Positions 1 to 9,485 of a DNA stretch of 64,000 bases are shown piece by piece. Where the stretch lies: the NCBI RefSeq assembly GCF_000213975.1, contig NZ_GL892076.1, positions 1,274,252 to 1,338,251 on the forward strand, in the 5' to 3' direction. The DNA comes from Centipeda periodontii DSM 2778. Lineage in GTDB: Bacteria > Bacillota > Negativicutes > Selenomonadales > Selenomonadaceae. Below the pieces are notes generated by a model. That model ran no database searches. It worked only from the letters and a program-made list of their open reading frames with translations, and was not told the origin of the DNA. The position numbers and the translations under genes were made by a program. Every line of letters begins with the position of its first letter. Position 1 is the first letter of the stretch.

Positions 1-99
1 AACCTAAACAAATCACGTCTCTTTTTCAAGCAATGCCGCAGAAAATCCTAAAAATACTTTTTGCATGCGTGAATGACATGTGCTCGTTGGATTGTTCAG

Positions 100-128
100 T
101 TGCGCGTAAACAAGAAAAGGTATATAAT
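100..128 (+). promoter_or_regulatory. Promoter of the GGDEF/EAL gene
   Basis: TTGCGC (100-105), a 17-bp spacer and a perfect TATAAT (123-128) form a sigma-A type promoter about 65 bp before the chosen start. The same TTGCGC-17-TATAAT layout occurs before pncB. Seen by eye only. Confidence 0.6.
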
Positions 129-191
129 ATCAAAAAGAAAATCATTTTTATGAACGAGGGTAGAAATGCGAGAAAAGTGAGGAAAGGGAAT

Positions 192-1883
192 ATGAGCGGA
201 AAGAAGAGAATTGCGCTGAGTCCCGTGCTCAAACGGCACAAGTTCATCTTTGATCTGATGAAGAATACGACCTCCGACTATACATTCATGATGGATCCGG
301 TTGCCGACGTTTTTCTTGCGGCACCTGCGTTTGTTCATGTGTATGACCTCCCCGCAGAGACTATGGAGCATATTGCAGATATTTTGAGTCCGCTTGTTCA
401 CATGCAGGATCGTAAATCTCTCACAGAGCTTTTTTCATCGCTCGACAATCTGGCGGACGGGCGGGAGCGTCAGCTCGACTTCCGCATGCAGGATGCAAAG
501 GGCGATTTCTCATGGCTGCGTCTGAAGGGAAAGATCGGCACTTCCGAGGATGGAACACCGAATCTTTTCGTCGGGACGATCAGCCAGCTTGCTCGCCGCA
601 ACTCTGCGGATTCCGTGACGGGACTTCTCAACCGTTATCAGTTCATTGAGGATTTGGGCGAGGCTCTGCAGGAGGCACGTGAGACCGGCGGCAGTGGTGG
701 TCTCCTTGTCATGGGAATCGACAATTTCCGCACGGTCAATGAGGCGTTCAACCATGAGATCGGCGATATCATTTTGCGTCAGATCTCCGAGCGTATTTTT
801 CAAAACATTCCGCGCAAGCTCTCCCTCTATCGCCTAGACGGAGATGAGTTCGGTCTCATCTATCCGGGGGCGGACGCGGAGATGCTGACGGAATTTTTCA
901 TCCGCGTGCAGCGTGAGTTCGCACATCCACAGGTCTATGACGGGCGTCAGTACATTGTCACGGTGTCGGCGGGTATGGTGTTCTACCCACAGTCGGCGCG
1001 CGATCCGCTCGTCCTGCACAAATATGCACAGGCGGCGCTGGATGCGGCAAAGTTGGGCGGCAAGAACCGCATCAACGAGTTCTCAAAGGAAGTCTATAAC
1101 CGTTGGCTGCGCTCCCTAACCATACAGGAGCAGATCTTGGAGGATGTCAAGGCAGGCTGCCGCAATTTCGAGCTATACTTCCAGCCGCAGGTGGCAGGCA
1201 ATGATCAGCATATTGTTGGTGCTGAGACGCTACTTCGTTGGAAGAACAGCAAGGGGCGCATGGTTGCACCGATGGAGTTCATTCGAATCCTCGAGGAGAC
1301 GAAGACCATTGTGCCGGTCGGGCGCTGGATCTTCGAGCAGGCTCTGCGCGTCTGCAAGGAGTGGCGGCAGCACATTCCGGATTTCCACATGAGTGTCAAC
1401 ATGAGCTATGAGCAGATCAAGGATCTCTCCTTCCTTGAGTTTGTGGAGGACTGTCTGCGGCGGCATGATATGCCGCCGGACGCTGTTGTGCTTGAGCTCA
1501 CGGAGAGCAAGATCGTCAGTGATCTGAAATTTGTCAACGCGCAGTTTGACGCATTCCGCAACCATGGCATCAAGGTTGCGATGGACGACTTTGGCACGGG
1601 CTACTCATCCCTCTCCTCGCTCAAGAATCTGAACTGTGACATCGTGAAGATCGACCGCGCATTCGTTATACGGATCCTTGAGAATTCCTTTGACCAGAAG
1701 CTTGTGGAGTACACGGTGGATCTTTGCCACAGCATCGGCATGACCACCTGCATCGAGGGAGTAGAGCAGCAGGAGGAGTATGACTGCCTCGTGAAGATCT
1801 GCAAGACGGACACAATTCAGGGCTACCTCTTCGGGCGCCCTGAGCCGCAGGATGCGTTTGAAAAGAAATTCTTGGGGATGTAA
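192..1883 (+). CDS. GGDEF/EAL domain cyclic-di-GMP signalling protein with N-terminal PAS-like region
   Basis: A 563-residue cytoplasmic protein for cyclic-di-GMP turnover. From the ATG at 192 (ribosome site gaggaaaggg just upstream; earlier in-frame ATGs lack one) it has a PAS-like region (about 55-135), a GGDEF domain (about 140-300) and an EAL domain (about 315-560). The GGDEF signature reads DGDEF (216-220), with the first glycine replaced; the remaining core is intact. The EAL signature reads ETLLRW (345-350), but [16 protein letters not shown] and QGYLFGRP are present, so phosphodiesterase activity is plausible. No membrane segment is visible. It overlaps queF by one base, so the two genes probably share a transcript. 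Net direction of activity cannot be told from sequence. Confidence 0.88.
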   Translation: MSGKKRIALSPVLKRHKFIFDLMKNTTSDYTFMMDPVADVFLAAPAFVHVYDLPAETMEHIADILSPLVHMQDRKSLTELFSSLDNLADGRERQLDFRMQDAKGDFSWLRLKGKIGTSEDGTPNLFVGTISQLARRNSADSVTGLLNRYQFIEDLGEALQEARETGGSGGLLVMGIDNFRTVNEAFNHEIGDIILRQISERIFQNIPRKLSLYRLDGDEFGLIYPGADAEMLTEFFIRVQREFAHPQVYDGRQYIVTVSAGMVFYPQSARDPLVLHKYAQAALDAAKLGGKNRINEFSKEVYNRWLRSLTIQEQILEDVKAGCRNFELYFQPQVAGNDQHIVGAETLLRWKNSKGRMVAPMEFIRILEETKTIVPVGRWIFEQALRVCKEWRQHIPDFHMSVNMSYEQIKDLSFLEFVEDCLRRHDMPPDAVVLELTESKIVSDLKFVNAQFDAFRNHGIKVAMDDFGTGYSSLSSLKNLNCDIVKIDRAFVIRILENSFDQKLVEYTVDLCHSIGMTTCIEGVEQQEEYDCLVKICKTDTIQGYLFGRPEPQDAFEKKFLGM

Positions 1884-2374
1884 TGGCAAGAGAAAAGAAG
1901 GAGGAAGGGCTGACGCTCCTCGGAGAGCAGCGCACGGACTACGGCTATGACTATGCACCGGAGGCGCTTGAGACCTTCCATAACAAGCATACAGATCACG
2001 ACTACTGGGTGCGGTTCAACTGCCCCGAGTTCACAACGCTCTGCCCGATCACGGGACAGCCGGACTACGGGACGATCTACATCTCCTATATGCCCGCAGA
2101 GCGCATGGTCGAGAGCAAATCATTGAAACTCTATCTCGTTAGTTTCCGTAATCATGGGGACTTCCATGAGGATGTGGTCAATGTTATCATGCGCGATCTC
2201 ATCCGATTGATGGAGCCGAAATACATCGAGGTGCAGGGGAAGTTCCTGCCGCGCGGCGGCATCTCGATCGACCCCTACGCAAACTACGGCATGCCGGGGA
2301 CGAAGTATGAGACTCTCGCATGGGAGCGCCTTTCCATGCACGACCGCGTACCGGAACGGGTGGACAACCGTTGA
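1883..2374 (+). CDS. queF: NADPH-dependent 7-cyano-7-deazaguanine reductase QueF
   Basis: Reduces preQ0 to preQ1 in queuosine biosynthesis. The 163-residue length fits the short, single-domain QueF type. The nucleophilic cysteine (Cys54) lies in [11 protein letters not shown], with Asp61 behind it, and the family motif ESKSLKLYL is followed by [13 protein letters not shown], which carries the substrate-binding His and Glu. Its stop codon overlaps the start of the kinase gene downstream (TGATG), so the two are translationally coupled. The partner enzyme that inserts preQ1 into tRNA, tgt, is 36 kb away in this window; no other queuosine gene was seen. Confidence 0.95.
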   Translation: MAREKKEEGLTLLGEQRTDYGYDYAPEALETFHNKHTDHDYWVRFNCPEFTTLCPITGQPDYGTIYISYMPAERMVESKSLKLYLVSFRNHGDFHEDVVNVIMRDLIRLMEPKYIEVQGKFLPRGGISIDPYANYGMPGTKYETLAWERLSMHDRVPERVDNR

Positions 2375-3204
2375 TGGCGCGGCAGAAACGGATTGCCCTC
2401 ATCAATGACATCACGGGCTTTGGGCGCTGCTCAGTGACCGTGCAGCTGCCCGTGATCTCGGCGATGCGCGTGCAGGCATGTCCTCTTCCAACAGCGATTC
2501 TCTCAGTGCATACGGGCTTTCCAAATCATTATCTCGACGACTACACGGAGCGTATGCGTCCCTATATGGAGAACTGGGCAGCAAATGGGATCGACTTTGA
2601 CGCACTCCTGACGGGCTTTCTTGGCTCCGAGCGACAGATCGAAGTCGTACTCGAGTGTATCGCGCGCTTTAAGCAGAGGGATACAAAGGTCATTGTCGAC
2701 CCCGTCATGGGGGACAACGGCAGCCTCTACTCATCCTATACACCGGAGCTTTGTGCGAAGATGCGGCAGCTGCTCCCGTATGCAGATATCGTGACACCGA
2801 ACCTGACGGAGGCGTGTCAGCTGCTTGGGACGCAGTATCCCACCGGTGGGATCGTGACGGAAGATGAGCTCAATGCGATGGCGGCGGCAATCGCATTGAT
2901 GGGTCCGCACGATGTCATCATCACGGGACTCCACGCAGGGGAGGATGTACGAACCTATCTCTATGCGGACGGGCATGGGCGCTCCTTTGACAATCCAAAG
3001 ATCGGACGTGATCGTTCCGGCTCGGGTGATGCGTTCTCCGCGATCATCGCAGCGGCGCTCGTGCGCGGTATTCCCATCGATGAGGGCGTTCAGCGCGCGG
3101 CTGGGTTCATCGGGCACTGCCTCGCCTATGCCGAGGAACTGGATCTGCCATGGAACTACGGGCTCCCGTTCGAGGAGTTTATGGGCGAGCTTACGGCGCT
3201 ATAA
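2374..3204 (+). CDS. Pyridoxal/pyridoxamine kinase (PdxY-like, ribokinase fold)
   Basis: A 276-residue ATP-dependent kinase of the PdxK/PdxY group, phosphorylating B6 vitamers (pyridoxal, pyridoxamine). It opens with a strand ending in INDITGFGRCS, has VIVDPVMGDNGSLY in the middle and the GSGDAFSA anion-hole motif, with the catalytic Asp, near the C terminus. The ATG at 2374 overlaps the queF stop and was preferred over an in-frame ATG 54 bases upstream inside queF. HMP kinases share the fold; SVHTGFPNHYLDD and the overall pattern favour a B6 kinase. Exact substrate is inferred. Confidence 0.85.
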   Translation: MARQKRIALINDITGFGRCSVTVQLPVISAMRVQACPLPTAILSVHTGFPNHYLDDYTERMRPYMENWAANGIDFDALLTGFLGSERQIEVVLECIARFKQRDTKVIVDPVMGDNGSLYSSYTPELCAKMRQLLPYADIVTPNLTEACQLLGTQYPTGGIVTEDELNAMAAAIALMGPHDVIITGLHAGEDVRTYLYADGHGRSFDNPKIGRDRSGSGDAFSAIIAAALVRGIPIDEGVQRAAGFIGHCLAYAEELDLPWNYGLPFEEFMGELTAL

Positions 3205-3221
3205 AGAACGTTCAACAAAAT

Positions 3222-3252
3222 AAGCTGTCGCAATGCGGCAGCTTTTCTCATT
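3222..3252 (+). terminator. Rho-independent terminator after the B6 kinase gene
   Basis: A 10-bp stem (AAGCTGTCGC / GCGGCAGCTT, one G-T wobble) with a 3-base loop is followed by a T-rich run. It closes the GGDEF/EAL-queF-kinase transcript. Confidence 0.75.
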
Positions 3253-3275
3253 TCTGTGTATAATAGGAGAATTTT

Positions 3276-3935
3276 ATGATTGTATATGCCACACACGCGG
3301 GCGGACGCTATCTCCCCATCGAAGAGAGTCTTCGGGAGCAGCCGGAGGGAAAGCGCGCTGTCTACGTCAACATCACGAACGACTGCAACTGCGACTGTGT
3401 TTTCTGTCTGCGCAGCATGAAGGAGATGGCAAAGGAATCCTCGCTGTGGATCGAACATGATCCGAGCATCGAGGAGATCACGGCGGAGCTTGACCGTCTG
3501 CCGTGGGAATACGTGCGTGAGGTGGTCTGCTGCGGCTTTGGCGAGCCGCTCATTCGTCTGGACACCGTGCTTTCCGTCCTGCGCTATGTGAAGGAACACC
3601 ATCCCCATGTGTTGACGCGCGTCAATACGAACGGCCTTGGGGAGCTCGAGCATGGCTTCGAATTTGCCGACCGTTTTTTGGGGCTGCTCGATACCATCTC
3701 CATTAGTCTCAACGCCTCGAATGCGGAGCGATACCTTGCACTCACACGCTCGAAATTCGGCATCTCTTCGTATGAGGCGATGCTGACATTTGCCGAGCAC
3801 TGCAAGCCCTACGTGCCGAACGTCGTGCTCACCGTTGTCGAGAAGGTGGAGAACGAGGAGGAAATAGAACTCTGCCGTAAGATCTGCGCAGAGCGCGGGC
3901 TGAACCTGCGCGTGCGCACCTATGAGGGCAGTTGA
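3276..3935 (+). CDS. Radical SAM protein of the TatD-associated family
   Basis: A 219-residue radical SAM enzyme. Cys37, Cys41 and Cys44 form the CxxxCxxC motif for the 4Fe-4S cluster, inside CNCDCVFC; CGFGEPLIRLD downstream resembles the GGE-type SAM-binding segment, and VNTNGLG fits the next strand. Length and pattern match the family named for its usual linkage to TatD nucleases, but no tatD lies in this window. The ATG at 3276 has a ribosome site (aggag) 6 bases upstream. The gene ends 2 bases before the convergent thiT stop. Substrate unknown. Confidence 0.8.
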   Translation: MIVYATHAGGRYLPIEESLREQPEGKRAVYVNITNDCNCDCVFCLRSMKEMAKESSLWIEHDPSIEEITAELDRLPWEYVREVVCCGFGEPLIRLDTVLSVLRYVKEHHPHVLTRVNTNGLGELEHGFEFADRFLGLLDTISISLNASNAERYLALTRSKFGISSYEAMLTFAEHCKPYVPNVVLTVVEKVENEEEIELCRKICAERGLNLRVRTYEGS

Positions 3936-3937
3936 CC

Positions 3938-4591
3938 CTACTGCGTCAGTTTCGCGCCGTAGAGCGGCGTGCGCTGATCCATCGCCGCGAGCAGACGCGG
4001 CACAGGCAGGACGCGCAGCAGCAGCAGACAGATTACTGCCTCAGGTACGAGGTAGGTGGCATTAAAGACGAGGGAGTAGAGATAGGGCGACATCTCCGGT
4101 GGTGCGTACGAACCGAAGAAGACGATACCCGAGATGTAGTGGCAGAGGAAGCGCGCCGCAAACGCAAGTGCAGCACCCGTATAATATCGTCCGGGCACTG
4201 TAGCGGCAACAGCGAGTGCCATATAGGGCAGCGGATAGTCAAAGAGCACCTGTACAGGATGCAGGATAAAGGCGTCCTGCATCAGGTTTATCATGCCGTA
4301 GAGGAAGCCCGCGAGACATCCGATGCCCGCGCCGTAGCGATAGGTGAGAAAGAGCAGCGGCACCATCGCCCCGAGTGTCACGCTGCCGCCCTGCGGCATA
4401 TGGAAAATGCGCAGCTGATGGAGCACAATGGTAAGCGCAAGCATGAGAGCAACATTGATGAGCATGCTTGTCGTGAAGTGAATGCGGCGCATCTGCAGAT
4501 AGCCGAGGATGAAGATGAGTACGGCGAGCAGTGTAAAGAGGCTGGTCGGCTGTGCCAGCAGCTCCGAAGCGCTCTTGATGAGTGTGTCCAT
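3938..4591 (-). CDS. thiT: Energy-coupled thiamine transporter substrate-binding protein ThiT
   Basis: The membrane S component of an ECF-type vitamin transporter, which binds thiamine and works with a shared EcfA/EcfT module that is not encoded here. The 217-residue protein has about six hydrophobic segments and the family signatures GGSVTLGAMVPLLFLTYRYG, GFLYG and QDAFILHPVQVLFDYPL. The ATG at 4591 follows a strong ribosome site (taaggagg). It is transcribed divergently from pheS and converges on the radical SAM gene. The leader has no recognisable TPP riboswitch core. Confidence 0.88.
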   Translation of the reverse strand: MDTLIKSASELLAQPTSLFTLLAVLIFILGYLQMRRIHFTTSMLINVALMLALTIVLHQLRIFHMPQGGSVTLGAMVPLLFLTYRYGAGIGCLAGFLYGMINLMQDAFILHPVQVLFDYPLPYMALAVAATVPGRYYTGAALAFAARFLCHYISGIVFFGSYAPPEMSPYLYSLVFNATYLVPEAVICLLLLRVLPVPRLLAAMDQRTPLYGAKLTQ

Positions 4592-4647
4592 GTTAAACCT
4601 CCTTAAACGGTGGTAGCAATGATATAGGGCGCATCTGCCCCGTGTCC

Positions 4648-4659
4648 ATTCTATAGAAT
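4648..4659. promoter_or_regulatory. 12-bp perfect palindrome upstream of thiT (possible operator)
   Basis: ATTCTATAGAAT is its own reverse complement and lies about 57 bp before the thiT start, overlapping a plausible minus-strand promoter (TTGAAG, 17 bp, TATTCT). It could bind a dimeric regulator, but no regulator is indicated by the context. Confidence 0.3.
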
Positions 4660-4845
4660 ACTATAAAAACGAGCCTTCTTCAATCATTCGTCTACGTCTC
4701 AGATGGTTCATTGTAAAATGAAATCGGACGGTAAGTTGTGGATTTTTCCGGGCAGATATGGTAGACTAAACGTTGATATTTTTATCGAAACGATGAAGAA
4801 AAATCGCAGAAACACTACCATTTCGCGCACATACAGGAGGACGAT

Positions 4846-5874
4846 ATGGACGAGAAGATCAGAGAACTCAAGGAACGCGCCCGTACTGCGATCGCGGATA
4901 CGGCAAAAAGCCTGAGCGAGCTCAACGATATACGTGTAAAATTCCTTGGAAAAAAGGGGGAGATGACGGCTCTCCTACGCAGCATGAGCGCCCTCGCACA
5001 GGAGGAGCGTCCGCGCATCGGCAAGATCGTCAACGAGGCGCGCGCCGAGCTTGAGGAACTGCTTGCGGCGAAGTCCGAGGAACTGGCGCACAGGGAACTC
5101 GCGGATAAGATTGCCGCCGAGCAGATCGACGTGACACTGCCGGGACGCACGGCGATCGTCGGGCATCTGCACCCGCTCACAATTACGCTGAACCGCATCA
5201 AGAAGATTTTCCTCCAAATGGGCTTTACCATCGAGGAGGGACCCGAGATCGAGAGCGATTACTATAACTTCGAGGCGCTGAACCTGCCGAAGGACCACCC
5301 TGCGCGTGATATGCAGGATTCGTTCTACATCACGGAGGACATCCTGCTGCGCTCGCAGACCTCGCCCGTGCAGGCGCGCACGATGCAGAAGAACGAGCCG
5401 AACACGCCGATCCGCATGATTGCCCCCGGTCGTGTCTATCGGCGCGATTCCTATGATGCGACGCACTCTCCGATGTTCACACAGGTGGAGGGGCTCGTCA
5501 TTGACAAGGGCATCTCCTTTGCCGATCTCAAGGGAACGCTCGAACTGTGTCTGCATCAGCTCTTTGATACGGACGCAAAGGTGCGCTTCCGCCCGAGCTT
5601 CTTCCCGTTTACGGAGCCGTCGACCGAGGTCGATATCTCCTGTTCGGCATGCCACGGAGCGGGATGCCGCGTGTGCAAGGGGACGGGATGGCTCGAGATC
5701 CTCGGTGCAGGCATGGTGCATCCGAATGTTCTGCGCATGAGCGGTTACGATCCCGGAGAGGTGTCAGGCTTCGCGTTCGGCATGGGCGTCGAGCGCATTG
5801 CGATGCTCGCCTACGGCGTAGACGACCTGCGCCTGTTCTACGACAATGACGTGCGTTTCTTACATCAATTCTAA
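4846..5874 (+). CDS. pheS: Phenylalanine--tRNA ligase alpha subunit
   Basis: Catalytic subunit of the alpha2-beta2 enzyme that charges tRNA-Phe. The 342 residues include an N-terminal coiled-coil arm (about 1-85) and the class II core. Motif 2 region: [19 protein letters not shown]. Motif 3 region: [15 protein letters not shown] CxxC...CxxC cluster ([17 protein letters not shown]) before motif 3 matches the form found in many Firmicutes. The ATG at 4846 follows aggagg. pheT starts 12 bases after the stop. Confidence 0.97.
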   Translation: MDEKIRELKERARTAIADTAKSLSELNDIRVKFLGKKGEMTALLRSMSALAQEERPRIGKIVNEARAELEELLAAKSEELAHRELADKIAAEQIDVTLPGRTAIVGHLHPLTITLNRIKKIFLQMGFTIEEGPEIESDYYNFEALNLPKDHPARDMQDSFYITEDILLRSQTSPVQARTMQKNEPNTPIRMIAPGRVYRRDSYDATHSPMFTQVEGLVIDKGISFADLKGTLELCLHQLFDTDAKVRFRPSFFPFTEPSTEVDISCSACHGAGCRVCKGTGWLEILGAGMVHPNVLRMSGYDPGEVSGFAFGMGVERIAMLAYGVDDLRLFYDNDVRFLHQF

Positions 5875-5886
5875 GGAGGCGAGACT

Positions 5887-8322
5887 ATGCAGGTTTCCAT
5901 CAAATGGCTGAAAGACTATGTGGATATTGACGGGACGGCGGAGGAGATCGCGGATCGCCTCACGATGACGGGCGTTCCCGTGGAGCGCATCGTGCGCGCG
6001 GACGAGGGGCTCGAGAAGGTTGTCACTGGACGCATCGAGAAGATCACGCCGCATCCGGACTCCGATCATCTGCTTGTGTGTCAGTTGAACCTCGGCAAAG
6101 AGGAGCTGACTCAGATTGTGACGGGCGCATCCAATGTGCGTGAGGGACATATCGTTCCCGTTGCAATGGTCGGCTCCGTTCTGCCCGACGGGAAGAAGAT
6201 CTCGAAGGGCAAGCTGCGCGGCATTCCCTCGAATGGCATGATGTGCTCGGCAGGGGAGCTTGCGATCAACACCGAGGGACTGCCCGAGGAACAGGTGCAT
6301 GGCATCTACATTCTGCCGGAGGATACGCCCATCGGGATTCCTGCCGCAGTGGCACTGGGGCTTGATGATGTCGTGCTCGAGTTCGAACTGACGGCGAACC
6401 GTGCGGACTGCTTCAGTGTGATCGGCATTGCACGTGAGATTGCGGCGCTGACGGGAAAACAGCTGCGCTTCCCGACGATCGAGGTGAAGGAGACGGCGCC
6501 CGAGAGCGCTGCAGAGCTCGCCCACATCGATATCGAGGCGGAGGAGCTCTGTCGCCGCTTCTCGGCGCGTGTCCTGCGCGACGTGAAGATCGCACCGTCG
6601 CCCGCGTGGATTGTTGACCGTCTGCATGGAGCAGGCATCCGAGCAATCAACAATGTGGTCGACGTGACGAATTTCGTCATGCTCGAGCTCGGGCAGCCGC
6701 TCCATGCCTATGACTATGATGCAGTGGCGGGACACAGCCTTACAGCGCGTCGTGCACATGCGGGAGAGCATCTGCACACGCTCGACGATTCAGAGCGCAT
6801 TGCCGTCGGGGATGAACTTGTCATTGCCGACAGCGAAAAGCCCGCAGGTCTTGCGGGGATCATGGGCGGTCTTGAGTCCGAGATCACAGAGGGGACGCGC
6901 TCCGTCATCCTTGAGGCGGCGTCCTTCCACGGACCGACAATCCGCCGCACGGCGCGCCGCATCGGGCTGCACTCCGAGTCCTCGGGCAGGTTCGAGCGCG
7001 GCGTTGATGAGACGGAGACCGTACGCGCAGTGACGCGTGCGGCGCAGCTGCTCGTTGAGATGGGAGCCTGCACGGTGGCGAAGGGCGTCATTGATGTCTA
7101 TCCGAAGCACCGCATGCCGACCGTGCTCGAGTTCAGCGCACGCACCGTCAGGGAGCGCATCGGTGCGAATATCCCCGGTGAGTGGATGGCGTCCGCACTC
7201 CGCTCGCTTGGCTTCATCGTTGAGGAGAAGGGGCTCGAGACCTATCGCGTCGCCGTGCCATCGTGGCGTGGAGACGTGACCCTCATGGAGGATATTGCTG
7301 AGGAGGTCGCGCGTCTCTATGGCTACGACAACATCGCTTCGCGTCTTCCGATGGGGGCGGTTCAGCAGGGCAGGACAAGCGAACGTCAAGACTTTGTCGA
7401 CCTCATGCGTGAGACATTTGCCGCACTTGGCATGACGGAGGAACTTTCGTTCAGCTTTACGAGCGAGAAGACATTTGACAAACTTGGCGTTCCCGAGGAC
7501 AGCGTGCTCCGTCAAGCAATCCCCATCATGAACCCCCTCACGGACGAGTATCCACTCATTCGGACGACACTCCTCACGAGCGTGCTTGAGAATGCGGCAC
7601 GCAACGTCGCTCGCAAGAATATGGATCTGCGCCTCTTTGACATTGCGCCCGTGTTCTTCCCGAAGGCGCTGCCTGTGACCGAACTCGCGCACGAGAAGCT
7701 GATGGTGGCGGGGCTTATTACGGGGCGCCGCAATCCGATTGCTTGGGATACGGACAATGCACAGGTCGATTTCTACGACATGAAGGGCATCCTTGAGCGA
7801 TTCCTCACGGCAATCGGCGTGCAGAAATACACGGTGGAGCGCGGCGCGCATTTTGCCATGCACCCCGGCAAGACGGCGTTCTTTAAGAAGGGGCGTGATG
7901 TGATTGCGACCCTCGGCGAGATTCACCCGACCGTCGCCGCGAACTTCGGCATCGCACAGAGCGTCTACGTCTTCGAGATGGAGGCCGATACCCTCCTGCG
8001 CTATCGCAAGAAGAAGAGTACGATCACGGCGCTGCCGAAGTACCCGGCGTCGACGCGCGACCTCGCCATTCTTGTGGACGCCGGACTTTCAACGGCAGAG
8101 ATCGAGCGTGTCATTGCGAAGAAGGGAGGTAAGTTCTTCCGCGGTGCGACGCTTTTCGATGTCTACATGGGCAAGCAGGTCGAGCATGGAAAGAAGAGCA
8201 TGGCGTTCCACCTGCATTTTCAGTCGGATGATAAGACGCTGACCGATGAGGAAGTGGATGCAGCGTTTGCAGATATTCTCGAGGCGGCACAGAGTCAGCT
8301 TCACGCTCAGCTGCGTGCATAA
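5887..8322 (+). CDS. pheT: Phenylalanine--tRNA ligase beta subunit
   Basis: Beta subunit of PheRS: tRNA binding and editing of mischarged Tyr-tRNA-Phe. At 811 residues it has full family length. Visible parts: an EMAP/OB-type tRNA-binding domain (about 40-150), B3/B4 editing domain (about 200-380, with RRTARRIGLHSESSGRFERG), B5 domain, catalytic-like core (LPMGAVQQG onward) and a C-terminal anticodon-binding FDX-ACB domain (about 715-811, LPKYPASTRDLAI). The ATG at 5887 follows aaggaggcgag. Confidence 0.97.
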   Translation: MQVSIKWLKDYVDIDGTAEEIADRLTMTGVPVERIVRADEGLEKVVTGRIEKITPHPDSDHLLVCQLNLGKEELTQIVTGASNVREGHIVPVAMVGSVLPDGKKISKGKLRGIPSNGMMCSAGELAINTEGLPEEQVHGIYILPEDTPIGIPAAVALGLDDVVLEFELTANRADCFSVIGIAREIAALTGKQLRFPTIEVKETAPESAAELAHIDIEAEELCRRFSARVLRDVKIAPSPAWIVDRLHGAGIRAINNVVDVTNFVMLELGQPLHAYDYDAVAGHSLTARRAHAGEHLHTLDDSERIAVGDELVIADSEKPAGLAGIMGGLESEITEGTRSVILEAASFHGPTIRRTARRIGLHSESSGRFERGVDETETVRAVTRAAQLLVEMGACTVAKGVIDVYPKHRMPTVLEFSARTVRERIGANIPGEWMASALRSLGFIVEEKGLETYRVAVPSWRGDVTLMEDIAEEVARLYGYDNIASRLPMGAVQQGRTSERQDFVDLMRETFAALGMTEELSFSFTSEKTFDKLGVPEDSVLRQAIPIMNPLTDEYPLIRTTLLTSVLENAARNVARKNMDLRLFDIAPVFFPKALPVTELAHEKLMVAGLITGRRNPIAWDTDNAQVDFYDMKGILERFLTAIGVQKYTVERGAHFAMHPGKTAFFKKGRDVIATLGEIHPTVAANFGIAQSVYVFEMEADTLLRYRKKKSTITALPKYPASTRDLAILVDAGLSTAEIERVIAKKGGKFFRGATLFDVYMGKQVEHGKKSMAFHLHFQSDDKTLTDEEVDAAFADILEAAQSQLHAQLRA

Positions 8323-8337
8323 AAGGCGGTGAGAGCC

Positions 8338-8595
8338 ATGGCAGAGGATAAGAAACAGCCCCAGCGGGTCGTGATCGAGATGTTTGGGCAGACCTACCAA
8401 CTCAAGACGGATGATACCGAACGGCTCAAGCGCCTTGCGGCTGAGAGTGACCGCCGGATCAAGGAGATGTCAAAGAAGGTGCGCAGCTTTGATATGCAGC
8501 GCATCGCCGCGCTCACCGTGCTGCAATTGATGGATGATTACGATCAGCTACAGAAGGACTACGATGAGCTCGTGCAGCTGCTTGAGGAAAAATAA
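8338..8595 (+). CDS. zapA: Cell division protein ZapA
   Basis: An 85-residue protein of the ZapA family, which binds FtsZ and bundles its filaments at midcell. It shows the family start pattern VVIEMFGQTYQLKTDDTERLKRLA and a C-terminal coiled coil (VLQLMDDYDQLQKDYDELVQLLEEK). The ATG at 8338 was chosen with ggtgag as ribosome site; an in-frame GTG at 8329 is possible but badly spaced. It is the last gene of the pheS-pheT-zapA unit. Confidence 0.88.
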   Translation: MAEDKKQPQRVVIEMFGQTYQLKTDDTERLKRLAAESDRRIKEMSKKVRSFDMQRIAALTVLQLMDDYDQLQKDYDELVQLLEEK

Positions 8596-8648
8596 TTGCA
8601 ATAAAATAGCTGTGGCGGGAAAATTCCATCACAGCTATTTTATTGCAA
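8596..8648. terminator. Bidirectional terminator between zapA and tonB
   Basis: A perfect 19-bp stem (8596-8614 with 8630-8648) encloses a 15-base loop. Its outer arms are A/T-rich on both sides, so it can terminate zapA on the plus strand and the tonB operon on the minus strand. Confidence 0.85.
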
Positions 8649-8650
8649 TA

Positions 8651-9481
8651 TTATCGAATACTGAAACTTACGTTTGTGGTGACAGATACCGTTCCGCCCG
8701 TCGGATTCGGGTAGTTGCCGACGGCATATGCCGCGGCGACTGCCGCATCGTCGAGCATACCGTGTCCCGAGGACGAGGCGACGGAGACACTTGTGATGTC
8801 GCCGGAGGCGCTGATCGTCGTGACGATCGTCGTCGTTCCCTCGAGGCGACGCTTCATCGCCATGTAGGGATACTCCTTGTTCGCGTTAACCGCTGCCCAG
8901 AATCCGTTCGTGTCAAATGGAGCACTACCTGTGCCGGAGACGTTGCCGTCGCCCGATCCCTGCCCCGCGCCGGAGCCTTCACCAACGCCCTGTCCGTCAC
9001 CTGTTCCATTGCCACTGCCACTGCCCGTACCGGAACCGGTGCCAGTGCCAGTGCCGACTCCGGTTCCGCCACTGGTGCCACTTCCACTGCCCGAGGAAGC
9101 GCTGGATGGGGCGGCAGGTGCAGCGTCAGAGGTCGAAGACTCCGGCGATGATGCCGCCTGTGGCACCGTTATTGCCTCCGGTGTTGGGACGACGGCTTCG
9201 GTCGGTGGTGTGATCGGTGGAATGGTCTGCTGCACCGTCTCGACGCGCTTTGCGACTTCCTCCGCCTTGAGCGGCTCAGGGAATAGGTTTTCGGCGCTTC
9301 CGCCGCCCCCCTCGTGTCCGCTGCCCTGACTGAAGTCAGAGGCTTGGAGATCGATCTCGTAGACCTGCTGCTCCTTTTCGGCAACGACCACGGCAAGTGC
9401 GACGGCGAGCAGGAGAAAGATCACAAAGTGCACGGCGGCAGAGACGATATAGGCTTTCCCCCATGAAAGGTGTTGATCCAT
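8651..9481 (-). CDS. tonB: TonB-like energy transducer with glycine-rich linker
   Basis: Couples the proton motive force, via ExbB-ExbD, to outer-membrane receptors. The 276 residues have an N-terminal membrane anchor (about 10-33), a proline-containing stretch (about 85-115), a long Gly/Ser/Thr-rich linker (about 130-190, with many GTG and GSG repeats) and a C-terminal TonB domain (about 195-276) with YPYMAMKRRLEGTTTI and LDDAAVAAAYAV. A Gly-rich periplasmic spacer instead of the usual Pro/Lys-rich one is unusual. It is last in the receptor-exbB-exbD-tonB unit; the ATG at 9481 is 5 bases after exbD. Confidence 0.85.
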   Translation of the reverse strand: MDQHLSWGKAYIVSAAVHFVIFLLLAVALAVVVAEKEQQVYEIDLQASDFSQGSGHEGGGGSAENLFPEPLKAEEVAKRVETVQQTIPPITPPTEAVVPTPEAITVPQAASSPESSTSDAAPAAPSSASSGSGSGTSGGTGVGTGTGTGSGTGSGSGNGTGDGQGVGEGSGAGQGSGDGNVSGTGSAPFDTNGFWAAVNANKEYPYMAMKRRLEGTTTIVTTISASGDITSVSVASSSGHGMLDDAAVAAAYAVGNYPNPTGGTVSVTTNVSFSIR

Positions 9482-9485
9482 ATAT

